Below, one piece after another: positions 50,806 to 60,476 of a stretch of DNA of 64,000 nt. A model generated the notes under the pieces. It made no database searches, was not told the DNA's origin, and worked only from the letters and a program-made list of their open reading frames with translations. The DNA is from Methylomonas sp. LW13. Lineage in GTDB: Bacteria; Pseudomonadota; Gammaproteobacteria; Methylococcales; Methylomonadaceae. The stretch covers positions 4,960,001-5,024,000 of the forward strand of contig NZ_CP033381.1 in assembly GCF_016865255.1 (NCBI RefSeq), written 5' to 3'. Each line of letters opens with the position of its first letter. Positions within the stretch are counted from its first letter, which is position 1. The position numbers and the translations under genes are program-made.

Positions 50806-51270
50806 TTAGTAATCGTAAGCGTCGTCTCGTAATCGGCGGCTAATTTGATAGATGTTTTCGGTATCGAATACATTCGTGTAAGCGGCGGCTTGCCCTTCAT
50901 GCTTGATATTGCAACGCCGTTCGCCTTTACGCTTTTCCAGTATGTCTGTCGATACCGGCTGCTGCGTTAAGCGTCTGTCGTTTTTGTGCGAACGTATAAA
51001 ATATTCTCTGACTTCGACGACTTTATTTTTGAAACGCTTGCCATGCAGTTTTTTGATGGCAAGCTTACCGGCTTTGTCATCGTCAATAAAAATACGGCCA
51101 TGAAACGACAGTACATTGGTCTTGATATTTTTAAGACAAAAGATGTCGGTTTTTAGAATATTGCCAAGCTTGAAGGGAAGTAACAGGCAAAACCTGAGAG
51201 CGGGGGCGACAAAGTCTCCCAACTCGCTTTCTTGCGTAATCGACGGGATATTTTTAATAATCAATATCAT
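50806..51270 (-). CDS. RRM-type RNA-binding protein with basic C-terminal tail
   Basis: 154 residues from ATG at 51270 (frame open to 51366). The first ninety form an RNA-recognition motif: RNP2 as LIIKNI (3-8), a long loop, RNP1 as SFHGRIFID (55-63), and KAIKKLHGK-like AIKKLHGKRFKNKVVEV before the last strand. A charged tail (about 91-154) follows, rich in Arg/Lys, with a YTNVFDTENIYQISRRL end. Small RRM proteins occur in cyanobacteria and some proteobacteria and bind RNA. The gene is AT-rich. Ribosome site is weak. Converges with the ZIP gene. Confidence 0.75.
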   Translation of the reverse strand: MILIIKNIPSITQESELGDFVAPALRFCLLLPFKLGNILKTDIFCLKNIKTNVLSFHGRIFIDDDKAGKLAIKKLHGKRFKNKVVEVREYFIRSHKNDRRLTQQPVSTDILEKRKGERRCNIKHEGQAAAYTNVFDTENIYQISRRLRDDAYDY

Positions 51271-52199
51271 AAAGACACTCTGGTAGTACTTAGCTGTATC
51301 CCAAGGCTGGTTAATACGGTTTGGGCCAACGCTCACTACCCTCGATACGTAAACCATGAAAATCAAGCTACCGGACTGCCGGTAAGCTGATAGGCTTGGA
51401 TTCTCTTGCTTACCCTATGTAGCGTCAACCAGTTGCTTTACTTTAGGTGTTGGAAACATAGTCCACGTTGCGGATAAATACAACTAACGCGACTTTTCCC
51501 TTTGGAAAGACCACTTACACCGTTTTGCGATGTCTTGCCGACTCTCCCCCCAGGCTGTTTGAAACGCGATGGTTTTGGTCACCGCACCGGAAAGCTTGAC
51601 TAATCGGCCTCCCTTCTCCTCCGCCGAAGCCATCCTTTATCCCTTTGTTTAGAGCAAGAACGAAACTAATGGTTCCAAGCCCGCGTTCCGATCCCTCCGG
51701 CGAAATGTTTGAGATATTTCCGCTGGCGATTTGGGATTGTGTAGGCGAGGCGTGTTTCGGCAACACACTACCATTCAATCAATTCGTCCCGCAAAGCTGC
51801 ACTGCCGCGAAAAATAAAATAAATTTTTTTGCTGCTTATAATCCTCGATAGTAGAAGCGACTTGAATAACTAATTGATTTTCCATAGAACGTATTCTGTT
51901 ATTTGTCTCAGGGCTATACAGGCTTTCCGTTTCAAGTTATATACAAATTAGTAGGTATTTAATAAGTCTTGCAAAGCCCATTTTAATGGGTGTAAGGTTC
52001 GATACGACGGCATGAAAAAACAAATTTAAGACTACAAAATTGCAACGGCTTGTGTAAAAAAGCAGCGGTATTGTAGTTAATTAGCAACGAATATTTGCCG
52101 GGGCTAAATATTATCTTTGTTCTATGTCGCGTTTAAAAATGACAGCGTAACAACTAGCTGCGCGTCTATAAAAATAATGTCCTCACCATGAGATTAGTT
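51271..52199. other. Long gene-poor interval before transketolase
   Basis: 929 bases hold no convincing gene apart from the candidate small ORF at 51484-51633. The half nearest transketolase (51800-52190) is AT-rich, with a small palindrome (cccattttaatggg, 51977-51990 region) and no clear riboswitch, tRNA or known small RNA. It may be a long 5' leader or carry an unrecognised RNA. No confident promoter was found. Confidence 0.4.
51484..51633 (-). CDS. Possible 49-residue small protein
   Basis: ATG at 51633 has AAAGGG with seven-base spacing, and the frame runs 50 codons to TAG at 51484-51486. The product begins MASAEEKGG and contains basic and Trp residues (FQTAWGESRQ, CKWSFQREK). No signal or membrane segment. 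It does not resemble a family I know and lies in an otherwise gene-free 0.9 kb. Support is only the ribosome site and a clean frame; a longer frame in another register (51515-51778) covers the same DNA without any site and is probably chance. Confidence 0.25.
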   Translation of the reverse strand: MASAEEKGGRLVKLSGAVTKTIAFQTAWGESRQDIAKRCKWSFQREKSR

Positions 52200-54092
52200 A
52201 TGTCCAAATTTCCAATCGATCTTGGCGCTTATCAGCGCATCAACTTAGATCCAAAAAACCCAACTTTAACCGATGCACAACGTGCCAGCCTGAAAGTCAA
52301 CATTCAGTTGTGCCGTGATGCTATTGTCTATTTCACAGCCAACGGCGCAGCCCGTGGCGTGGGTGGTCATACCGGCGGTCCATACGATACCGTGCCGGAA
52401 GTCATGATCATGGATGCGCTGTTCCACAGCTCCAATGATTTTGTACCCATCTTTTTTGACGAAGCCGGCCACCGCGTCGCCACCCAGTATTTGATGTCCA
52501 CCCTGAACGGCGATTTGCCGGCCGAACGCTTGATCGAATACCGCGCCGCGCATTCGCATTTGCCAGGCCATCCTGAATTGGATTTCACCCCCGGCGTGAA
52601 ATTCAGCTCCGGCCGCTTGGGCCACATGTGGCCGTATGTCAACGGCGTAGCCATTGCCAACCCGGCCAAAACTGTGTTCTGCCTGGGCTCGGACGGCTCG
52701 CAGCAGGAAGGTAACGATGCCGAAGCGGCCCGTCTGGCTGTGGCGCAAGGCCTGAACGTTAAACTGATCATCGACGACAACAACGTCACCATCGCCGGCC
52801 ACCCATCCGAGTACTTAAAAGGCTGCAGCACTGCCAAAACCTTGGCCGGTCAAGGCGTCACCGTATTGGAAGGCGACGGCGAAGATCTGGACGATTTGTA
52901 CAAACGCATCATCACCGCCATTAACACCCCTGGCCCGGTTGCGGTTATCAACCACAGACCAATGTGTCCAGGCATTGTCGGTCTGGAAGGCTCGACCCAC
53001 GGTCACGACGTTGTGTCGGTGAAAGTGGCGTTGGAATACTTGGAATCACATGGTCAACAAGCCGCTGCCGATGCACTGCGCGAAGTCAAAGCACCGAAGA
53101 ACGACGCGGTATTTTTGGGTTCCAGCGACAAATGGGACGCCAACCGCAACGTCTTCGGCGATGCTTGCGTGGAAGTCTTGGGCCGTTTGAGCGAAGCGGA
53201 ACGGGTTGCCAAAGTACGGGTTGTGGATAGTGACTTGGAAGGCTCTTGCGGTCTGTTCAAAATCCATAAAGCTTTCCCGGAAGTGTTTATCTCCTCCGGC
53301 ATCATGGAACGTGGTAACTTCTCCGCGGCAGCCGGTTTTGGTATGGAAGCGGGCAAACAAGGTATTTTCGGCACCTTCAGCGCGTTCTTAGAAATGCTGA
53401 TGTCCGAAATCACCATGGCCCGCTTGAACAAATCCAACGTGCTCAGCCACTTCTCGCATTCCGGTATCGACGACATGGCCGACAACACCTGCCATTTCGG
53501 TTTGAACAATATGTTCGCCGACAACGGTTTGAGCGACGGCTATGAGACCAAGCTGTATTTCCCGGCAGATCCTTTGCAAATGAAAGCGTGCGTGGAAAAA
53601 GTCTTCTTCGATCCGGGCTTGCGTTTCATCTTCTCCACTCGTTCCAAAGTGCCAACCATTCTGGACAGCAACGGCAACGAGTTTTTCGGTGGCGACTATA
53701 AATTCGTGCCCGGCAAAGACGAAGTCATTCGCGAAGGCACGGCCGGTTATATCGTCAGCTTCGGTGAAGCCTTGTACAGGGCGCTGGATGCAGTCGAGCG
53801 CCTGAAACAACAAGGCGTGGATGTAGGCTTGATCAACAAACCGACCTTGAACGTCATCGATGAAGACATGCTGGCCAAAATCGGTAAGTCACCGAAAGTG
53901 CTGGTGGTTGAGTCCTTCAACCGTAAAACCGGTTTGGGTAGCCGCATGGGCACATGGTTGTTGGAACGCGGTTACACACCAAAATACAACTATATTGCCA
54001 CGCATAAAGAAGGTTGCGGCGGCCTGTGGGAGCAATTCCCGCATCAAGGTATTGACCCGGCTGGCATCATGGCCAGCTTTTTAAAGGGTTAA
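52200..54092 (+). CDS. Transketolase-family enzyme, divergent
   Basis: A thiamin-diphosphate enzyme moving two-carbon ketol units between sugar phosphates, central to pentose-phosphate or ribulose-monophosphate carbon flow. 630 residues. ThDP-binding is SDGSQQEGN...IDDNNVTIAG at about 161-199; the second domain has the activating Glu in GIMERGNFSAAAGFGM. It differs from TktA: GHTGGPYDTVPE replaces the usual N-terminal wording, and HFSHSGIDDMADNTCHFG occupies the HDSIGLGEDGPTHQP position. The ATG at 52200 was preferred to 52188. A terminator follows at 54109. Substrate preference is uncertain. Confidence 0.85.
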   Translation: MSKFPIDLGAYQRINLDPKNPTLTDAQRASLKVNIQLCRDAIVYFTANGAARGVGGHTGGPYDTVPEVMIMDALFHSSNDFVPIFFDEAGHRVATQYLMSTLNGDLPAERLIEYRAAHSHLPGHPELDFTPGVKFSSGRLGHMWPYVNGVAIANPAKTVFCLGSDGSQQEGNDAEAARLAVAQGLNVKLIIDDNNVTIAGHPSEYLKGCSTAKTLAGQGVTVLEGDGEDLDDLYKRIITAINTPGPVAVINHRPMCPGIVGLEGSTHGHDVVSVKVALEYLESHGQQAAADALREVKAPKNDAVFLGSSDKWDANRNVFGDACVEVLGRLSEAERVAKVRVVDSDLEGSCGLFKIHKAFPEVFISSGIMERGNFSAAAGFGMEAGKQGIFGTFSAFLEMLMSEITMARLNKSNVLSHFSHSGIDDMADNTCHFGLNNMFADNGLSDGYETKLYFPADPLQMKACVEKVFFDPGLRFIFSTRSKVPTILDSNGNEFFGGDYKFVPGKDEVIREGTAGYIVSFGEALYRALDAVERLKQQGVDVGLINKPTLNVIDEDMLAKIGKSPKVLVVESFNRKTGLGSRMGTWLLERGYTPKYNYIATHKEGCGGLWEQFPHQGIDPAGIMASFLKG

Positions 54093-54108
54093 GCCTCCCT
54101 CTCGACCT

Positions 54109-54136
54109 GGGGCGCAGGGAAGCGCCCATATTTTTC
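54109..54136 (+). terminator. Intrinsic terminator after transketolase
   Basis: gggcgc / gcgccc arms (54110-54115, 54122-54127) followed by atattttt. The rest of the gap to 54386 shows nothing clear. Confidence 0.7.
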
Positions 54137-54386
54137 GGCTGGGGTTTGGGAGCAACAGCCATTTGTAATCAGCAATTGCCATCAGGCAATTTCGCAGTAA
54201 AACACTCAGCTCTCACCGGGACCGAGCCATGCCTACATTCCTTGTTTCCAAACAGCCGGACGCTAGGCATGCGGTGCCTGCCTATCCAATTACGGAGCAA
54301 TCGCACTCAAGTTAATCAATCCCGACAAACTAAAACCGGATTCAAACCATTTCGACCAATTAATACAGTCCTACGCCAGGTAAACC

Positions 54387-54860
54387 ATGCAAAAACGAAT
54401 TATCGGTGACAGTCGGCCCAACAAAGCCAGCTCAATGACAGAGCCGTTAAATCTGGAAGCGCTTGCTGACGTTGAAGTGTCATCCGAGGCTAAGGAGCAC
54501 ACTATCGAAGCCGCGCTACTGCCTGGCTTTAGCGGCGGGTGGCGAGCGGGCATGCCCGGCCCGCAAGTTATCCGCTTACTTTTTAAGCAGGCCCAGCCTG
54601 TGCAATCTATTCAACTGGATTTTTTGGAATCGGCTATAGCCAGAACACAAGAATACGTCCTTCGTATTTCTGCGGATAACGGACAGCCGTTTCGCGAAAT
54701 CGTCCGCCAACAATGGCATTTTAATCCGCAAGGGTGCACAGCGGAGTCGGAACAACACGTCCTCGACTTGCCCGCGGTAAGTATTATCGAACTACATATC
54801 ACTCCGGATATTAGCAACTCAAGTGCGTTTGCTTCGCTTGAAACAATGCGTGTATTTTGA
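54387..54860 (+). CDS. Discoidin-like (F5/8 type C-like) protein, unknown role
   Basis: 157 residues without a signal peptide. From about residue 50 the pattern resembles a carbohydrate-binding discoidin fold: FSGGWRAGMPGPQVIRLLF, VQSIQLDFLESAIARTQEY, REIVRQQWHFNPQG and the closing SSAFASLETMRVF, where discoidin domains end with a SL-x-x-L-R-V-like strand. Lacking a secretion signal, it may bind a sugar or glycan-like polymer in the cytoplasm. It lies between transketolase and glgC on the same strand, which hints at carbohydrate storage. Fold assignment is tentative. Confidence 0.6.
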   Translation: MQKRIIGDSRPNKASSMTEPLNLEALADVEVSSEAKEHTIEAALLPGFSGGWRAGMPGPQVIRLLFKQAQPVQSIQLDFLESAIARTQEYVLRISADNGQPFREIVRQQWHFNPQGCTAESEQHVLDLPAVSIIELHITPDISNSSAFASLETMRVF

Positions 54861-54961
54861 GTTTTCGCCGTTAATTTTTAGGTTTGAAAAAGCCTTGGGA
54901 AAACTTGATATGCCCTATAAAACCTATTCGGCCAACAGTTTATTTTTCTAAAGATTTAACC

Positions 54962-56227
54962 ATGTCAGCGCCCACACACAATATCCATCAATTAACCAAA
55001 AATACTATTGCTTTAATTCTTGCCGGCGGACGCGGTTCGCGCTTAATGAATATGACGGATTGGCGCGCCAAGCCCGCCGTGCCTTTTGGCGGCAAGTTTC
55101 GGATTATCGATTTTCCGTTATCCAATTGCGTGAATTCCGGTATCCGTAAAATCGGCGTGATGACGCAATACAAAGCCGATTCGTTGATCCGGCATATTCA
55201 GAAAGGCTGGGGATTCATGCGCGGCGAATTTGGCGAATACGTCGACATCATGCCGGCACAACAACGGATAGACGAGACTTCCTGGTACAAAGGTACCGCC
55301 GACGCCGTCTTGCAAAATATCGATATTCTGCGGGCTCGTAAACCGGATCATATTTTAATCCTGGCCGGCGACCATATTTATAAAATGGATTACGCGGCCA
55401 TGTTAATCGACCACGTAGAAAAAAACGCCGACCTAACCATAGGTTGTTTGGAAGTATCCTTAAAAGACGCCTCCGCTTTTGGCGTAATGGACGTGGATAG
55501 CAATCGCCGCGTTCGGGCGTTTGTCGAAAAACCGGCCAACCCACCCGTGATGCCGGGTAGAACCAACACCGCGTTGGCCTCAATGGGTATTTATATCTTT
55601 AACGCCGATTTTTTATGGGAGCAATTAATTAAAGATTCTCTCACTGAAAATTCCACTAACGACTTTGGCAAAGATATTATTCCCGCCGTCATTGACGATC
55701 ATATTGTTAATGCATATCCGTTTTTGGATTTACAAAGCGGCCAGCAAAGTTATTGGCGCGATGTCGGGACCATAGACGCCTATTGGGCTTCCAATTTGGA
55801 GTTAATCGGCGTCAAGCCGGATTTGAATTTATACGATGCGTCCTGGCCGATATGGACCTATCAGGAACAAACACCGCCGGCCAAATTTGTGTTCGACGAC
55901 AACGGCCGGCGTGGTCTGGCCGTGGATTCGATGATTGCGGGCGGTTCCATTATTTCCGGCGCAACCATTCAACATTCCATGGTGTTTTCCAATGTCACCG
56001 TAAACGAATCAGCGCTTATCAAAGACAGCATTCTGTTGCCGCAAGTCTGCATAGGCCAAAATTGCCGAATTACCAAAGCCATCGTTGAAAAAGGTTGCGA
56101 GGTGCCGGCAGGCACGGTGATTGGCGAGAATCTTGACGACGACAAAAACAGGTTTTATGTCAGCGAGGGCGGGGTAGTGCTGGTAACTGCCGAAATGTTG
56201 GGGCAAAAACTACATTACGTCAGGTAA
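54962..56227 (+). CDS. glgC: Glucose-1-phosphate adenylyltransferase
   Basis: Makes ADP-glucose, the first step of glycogen synthesis, usually controlled allosterically. 421 residues: nucleotidyl motif [57 protein letters not shown], the [11 protein letters not shown] site and [13 protein letters not shown], with a left-handed beta-helix C-terminal domain ([12 protein letters not shown] and following). The frame opens at 54884, but the ATG at 54962 begins at the family start. No other glg gene is adjacent. A hairpin (56241-56272) separates it from diaA, which converges. Confidence 0.95.
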   Translation: MSAPTHNIHQLTKNTIALILAGGRGSRLMNMTDWRAKPAVPFGGKFRIIDFPLSNCVNSGIRKIGVMTQYKADSLIRHIQKGWGFMRGEFGEYVDIMPAQQRIDETSWYKGTADAVLQNIDILRARKPDHILILAGDHIYKMDYAAMLIDHVEKNADLTIGCLEVSLKDASAFGVMDVDSNRRVRAFVEKPANPPVMPGRTNTALASMGIYIFNADFLWEQLIKDSLTENSTNDFGKDIIPAVIDDHIVNAYPFLDLQSGQQSYWRDVGTIDAYWASNLELIGVKPDLNLYDASWPIWTYQEQTPPAKFVFDDNGRRGLAVDSMIAGGSIISGATIQHSMVFSNVTVNESALIKDSILLPQVCIGQNCRITKAIVEKGCEVPAGTVIGENLDDDKNRFYVSEGGVVLVTAEMLGQKLHYVR

Positions 56228-56240
56228 TCAAGTATGCAAA

Positions 56241-56272
56241 CGCCCGTTTATCCGATTGAGTGATAACGGGCG
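56241..56272. terminator. Hairpin between glgC and diaA
   Basis: cgcccgtttatc pairs with gataacgggcg (one bulged T) around a nine-base loop, between two convergent genes. No T-run, so probably a weak bidirectional terminator. Confidence 0.55.
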
Positions 56273-56280
56273 CCTGGGCC

Positions 56281-57242
<962 letters not shown>

Positions 57243-57243
57243 A

Positions 57244-59064
57244 CTATTCGATAAAGCCGGAGGCGACCGGCACGCCTCCCTTAAACTGGGCGCAAACCAG
57301 TTTGCGGGTAATGCGGTTTTCACCGTTCACGGACAAGCGGCCGGTAGCGCCGGCGTAAGACGCCCCGGTCAGCTGCGGTAATTGGCCGATGATGTTGTAA
57401 GCATCTATGCCCAACGCGACCAGTTTAACCTGGCTGTCACTCAGGCCTTGCCAGGTATTCTGCACGGCTTGCTGGCTGAGTGCGCCGGTGTAGGCATCGC
57501 CGAACACCCAGGGCAGATCGCAGAAATTAATCTTGCCCAACTCGCTATCCCGCACCGGATTTTGCCGGCCGCTGTAGATATTCGGCATCGCATAAATCGA
57601 CAACTCGCTGCTTTGCGAGTACTTGAGTTGCGGCGCCAACTCTCTGGCCAATTCCGGGCTGGCGCTAACGAATAAGGCCAAGGGTTGCTTCTGGCCATTC
57701 GAGCTGACGCTGGTGCTGAGCAAGGTTTTTACAATAGCTGCGAAATCGTGTTGTTTCGGGTCGTAGCTTTCCACACCCACCACGGCGCCGCCGACCGCTT
57801 GCCAAGCCGACATTAGATAATGGCGCACCCGCTCACCTTGCGTGGTATTCGGCGTCAGCAATACGGCATTCTGTTGGCCATCGCGCTTGGCTTTTTGTAC
57901 CAATTGTTCCGCGTCGTCTATCGGGCTGAGGCCGAATTGATAGAGATTGGTTTTGCTGAGATTTTCCACATGATTCAGCGCCAACACCGGCACGCTTAAT
58001 TCGGTGGATTGCGCCAAACTTTGGATTTGTTCTTTCACCAAGGGGCCTATCACCTGTTTGGCGCCGTCGCTGACGGCTTGCCGATAGACATTGGCTATAT
58101 CGTCTTTTTCGCTGTCGTAATACTTTAGCGGCATTTGCGGCGCGGCGCTGGCGGCCAGACGATGGGCTACCGTCAGCCCTTCCCTGATGGCTTTAGCCGC
58201 GCTGGCGTAAGAGCCCGAGCCAGGCAGCAACACGGCAATGGTTGCACCCGGAGCAGGCGGTTGCGCCGCTTGTTCCGGTTCTTGGACTGCCGGCTGACTG
58301 ACAGGCGGCGGATTCAAATAGGCTTGCAGATAATCGGCGTTGGCCGGATGACCGGGATAAATTTGCCGCCATTGCAGGATTTGACCGGCTGTGTCGAAAC
58401 CCGCCACGTTACGTTGCTTCAGAATTTTAGCCAAGGCCATCCAACCGCTCAGTTCGTCAACGATGGGAGACGGACCGCTAAGGGTTTCCAACGGCAGCAC
58501 GCTAAGCGCATCCAGAATGGCGATAATGTTTTGCTTTTGCTGCTCGGGTTTTTGCAACAGTCGGCCCAGTTTCAGGCGAGCCCTGACGCTGGGTACAACA
58601 TCGCCCAACAAAGCATGCACAAAAGCCACGGATTGGTAATAAGCAATTTGATCGGCGTCGGTCAGTATGGCGGGCCGCACGCCCTCCAGCTTTTTCAAGG
58701 CTTGTTCGGCATCACCCATGCTCAACGCTACTTGAGCTTGAAGCAATTTGTATTTGCTGAACAATTCCGGCGGCAACTGTTCGGCGTTGATTTTATCCAG
58801 GGCTTTTTGCGCGGCCTGACTATCGCCGGCTTGCAGGCGGGTGTCGGCATCCAGCAGATGCAGGCTGTTTTGATTGTCGGCCATCCGGTAACTGCGCGGT
58901 GGCTCGGCCGGCTTGGCTTTGCGGGCACTGGTTTGCGGGCGCACTTCCAGCTGGGTCTTGTTTTTGACCGGTTGCTCACTGCACGCAGCCAGTAGCAACA
59001 GGCCGAAAAACCAGCGGTTTAAAACACGACGCGGCATAATGGCAGCAAATTTGCGATCAGACAT
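57244..59064 (-). CDS. lpoA: Lipoprotein LpoA, activator of penicillin-binding protein 1A
   Basis: In E. coli LpoA spans the periplasm from the outer membrane and activates PBP1A during cell-wall growth. 606 residues: a lipoprotein signal ending LLLLAAC (Cys28), an N-terminal TPR-like helical part (about 50-230) and a Pro/Gln linker near 245-262. A periplasmic-binding-protein-like C-terminal domain (ATIAVLLPGSGSYASAAKAI to the end) follows. A start at codon 10 (59037) would give a shorter signal; neither has a strong site. It is divergent from rsmI, as expected. Confidence 0.93.
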   Translation of the reverse strand: MSDRKFAAIMPRRVLNRWFFGLLLLAACSEQPVKNKTQLEVRPQTSARKAKPAEPPRSYRMADNQNSLHLLDADTRLQAGDSQAAQKALDKINAEQLPPELFSKYKLLQAQVALSMGDAEQALKKLEGVRPAILTDADQIAYYQSVAFVHALLGDVVPSVRARLKLGRLLQKPEQQKQNIIAILDALSVLPLETLSGPSPIVDELSGWMALAKILKQRNVAGFDTAGQILQWRQIYPGHPANADYLQAYLNPPPVSQPAVQEPEQAAQPPAPGATIAVLLPGSGSYASAAKAIREGLTVAHRLAASAAPQMPLKYYDSEKDDIANVYRQAVSDGAKQVIGPLVKEQIQSLAQSTELSVPVLALNHVENLSKTNLYQFGLSPIDDAEQLVQKAKRDGQQNAVLLTPNTTQGERVRHYLMSAWQAVGGAVVGVESYDPKQHDFAAIVKTLLSTSVSSNGQKQPLALFVSASPELARELAPQLKYSQSSELSIYAMPNIYSGRQNPVRDSELGKINFCDLPWVFGDAYTGALSQQAVQNTWQGLSDSQVKLVALGIDAYNIIGQLPQLTGASYAGATGRLSVNGENRITRKLVCAQFKGGVPVASGFIE

Positions 59065-59085
59065 AGCACGGGGACCGAAGAATAA

Positions 59086-59937
59086 ATGTACGGAAAATTA
59101 TACGTGGTTGCCACGCCAATCGGTAATCTGGCCGATTTCAGCTTTCGGGCGGTGGACATATTGAAGCAAGTGGACTTGATCGCCGCCGAAGATACCCGCC
59201 ACGTCAAGATGTTGCTGCAACATTACGGCATCAATAAGCCGCTGCAATCGCTGCATCAACATAACGAAGAACATGCTTCGCAAGGCCTAGTCGATAAAAT
59301 CCGCGAAGGATTATCGGTGGCACTGGTATCCGATGCCGGCACGCCGATGATCAGCGATCCCGGCTTTCCTCTGGTCAAATTGGCCAGACAGCAAGGCGTG
59401 GATGTGTGTCCGATACCTGGTGCCTGCGCGCTGATCGCCGCCTTGTCGGTGGCGGGTTTACCGACCAGCCGTTTCAGTTTCGAAGGCTTTTTGCCACGCA
59501 CCGGCTCGGCGCGGCGCAGCTTCTTCGAACACAAGTTAGCTGACTGCTCGACTTGGGCCTTTTACGAATCCAGCCATCGCATCCAGGCCGCTTTGGAAGA
59601 TATGCTGACGGCATTTCCGGCTGATCATCAAATCGTCGTCGCCCGCGAGATCACGAAATTGCATGAAACGATTGTCGGCGACGAACTGGCCAAGGTGTTG
59701 GAGAAAGTGCAGACCGACGAAAACATGCGCAAGGGCGAATTCGTGGTGTTGGTAGCTGGCCGCGAAGCTGGTGAGCAAGACGATGAATTAACCGACGAGC
59801 AGCGGCGGATTTTGGGCATCTTACTAACAGAATGCTCCACCAAGACCGCTGCAGCAATGGCTGCGGAAATTACCGGCCAGCGTAAAAAGACCTTGTATCA
59901 GGCGGCGCTGGCGATGCAGGACAAGCAAGGCCGCTAA
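59086..59937 (+). CDS. rsmI: 16S rRNA (cytidine-1402-2'-O)-methyltransferase
   Basis: Adds the 2'-O-methyl to C1402 in the decoding centre of 16S rRNA. 283 residues: LYVVATPIGNLADFSFRAVD at the start, AEDTRHVKMLLQHYGI, ALVSDAGTPMISDPGFPLV, FEGFLPRTGSARRSFFE and the AREITKLHE segment, all diagnostic. It is divergent from lpoA across a 21-base gap and converges with the YjfB-like gene. Confidence 0.95.
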   Translation: MYGKLYVVATPIGNLADFSFRAVDILKQVDLIAAEDTRHVKMLLQHYGINKPLQSLHQHNEEHASQGLVDKIREGLSVALVSDAGTPMISDPGFPLVKLARQQGVDVCPIPGACALIAALSVAGLPTSRFSFEGFLPRTGSARRSFFEHKLADCSTWAFYESSHRIQAALEDMLTAFPADHQIVVAREITKLHETIVGDELAKVLEKVQTDENMRKGEFVVLVAGREAGEQDDELTDEQRRILGILLTECSTKTAAAMAAEITGQRKKTLYQAALAMQDKQGR

Positions 59938-59958
59938 GTTCCAGCAATCTTCCGCCGC

Positions 59959-60144
59959 TCAAACCCGGACATCGATACCGTTTGCCGATACGCTGGCCGA
60001 CTCCAATAACTTTAAGGCGTTTTGGCCTTGTTGTTCCTGCATCTCCTTGGCTTTTACCAGCATCGCAACTTCGACTTGTTGCGCGGTTTTTTGGGTGGAC
60101 ATTTGTGTCGCCAGCGCGGCGACGGAAGAGACGGAATCAAGCAT
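59959..60144 (-). CDS. YjfB-like putative motility protein
   Basis: 61 residues, helical: MLDSVSSVAALATQM, then STQKTAQQVEVAMLVKAKEMQEQQGQNA and a short tail. This matches small YjfB-family motility-associated proteins. The frame continues to 60213, but the ATG at 60144 (GAGG about nine bases upstream) gives the family length. Upstream is a good match to a sigma-28 flagellar promoter (60200-60226), supporting a late flagellar role. The exact function of the family is not known to me. Confidence 0.75.
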   Translation of the reverse strand: MLDSVSSVAALATQMSTQKTAQQVEVAMLVKAKEMQEQQGQNALKLLESASVSANGIDVRV

Positions 60145-60199
60145 GGCGTGGCCTCGTCGGGTTGGTTTTGGAAAGCGGTTGCCGTAACGGCTAAAAAGG

Positions 60200-60226
60200 T
60201 TATCGAACCGCAAGCCGATAACTTTA
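60200..60226 (-). promoter_or_regulatory. Candidate sigma-28 (FliA) promoter for the YjfB-like gene
   Basis: On the minus strand TAAAGTTA (60226-60219) and TTCGATAA (60207-60200) are separated by exactly 11 bases. The consensus is TAAAGTTT-N11-GCCGATAA, so the match is 7 of 8 and 6 of 8 with correct spacing. It lies 55 bases before the ATG at 60144. Confidence 0.7.
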
Positions 60227-60476
60227 GGCTATCGATAAAAATAACTGCTTACCTGCGTTCTGCCTACGCCTTGGGGCATACACTATAATGACCTACGGCA
60301 TCAGCTATGCGGCCCCCTTCAAAATCGAACGGTGTCCGAATGGTTTCTAACGACCTAGCGCTCCGGCGCATCGCGACCGATATGAGCCAGCCCCGGAAAA
60401 CCTTGGCATATTTTGCTGAAAACTGCGTTTGGCAGGGTATCCTGGCAGCATTCAGGCAAACCGATTAAAGAGTTTT

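Noticed and set aside
51515-51778. Minus-strand frame of 87 codons in the gap before transketolase
   Set aside because: No ribosome site and low-complexity composition; the 49-residue frame in another register (51484-51633) has better start signals.
58135-58995. Plus-strand frame of 286 codons
   Set aside because: Antisense to lpoA; rich in Arg/Gln as expected from the reverse of a GC-rich gene.
60284-60289. TATAAT upstream of the HD-GYP gene
   Set aside because: No -35 partner and nearly 190 bases from the start; insufficient support.
60400-60470. Possible sigma-54 promoter before the HD-GYP gene (ttggcatattttgctg)
   Set aside because: The distance between GG and GC is eight, not ten, so it does not fit the -24/-12 pattern.
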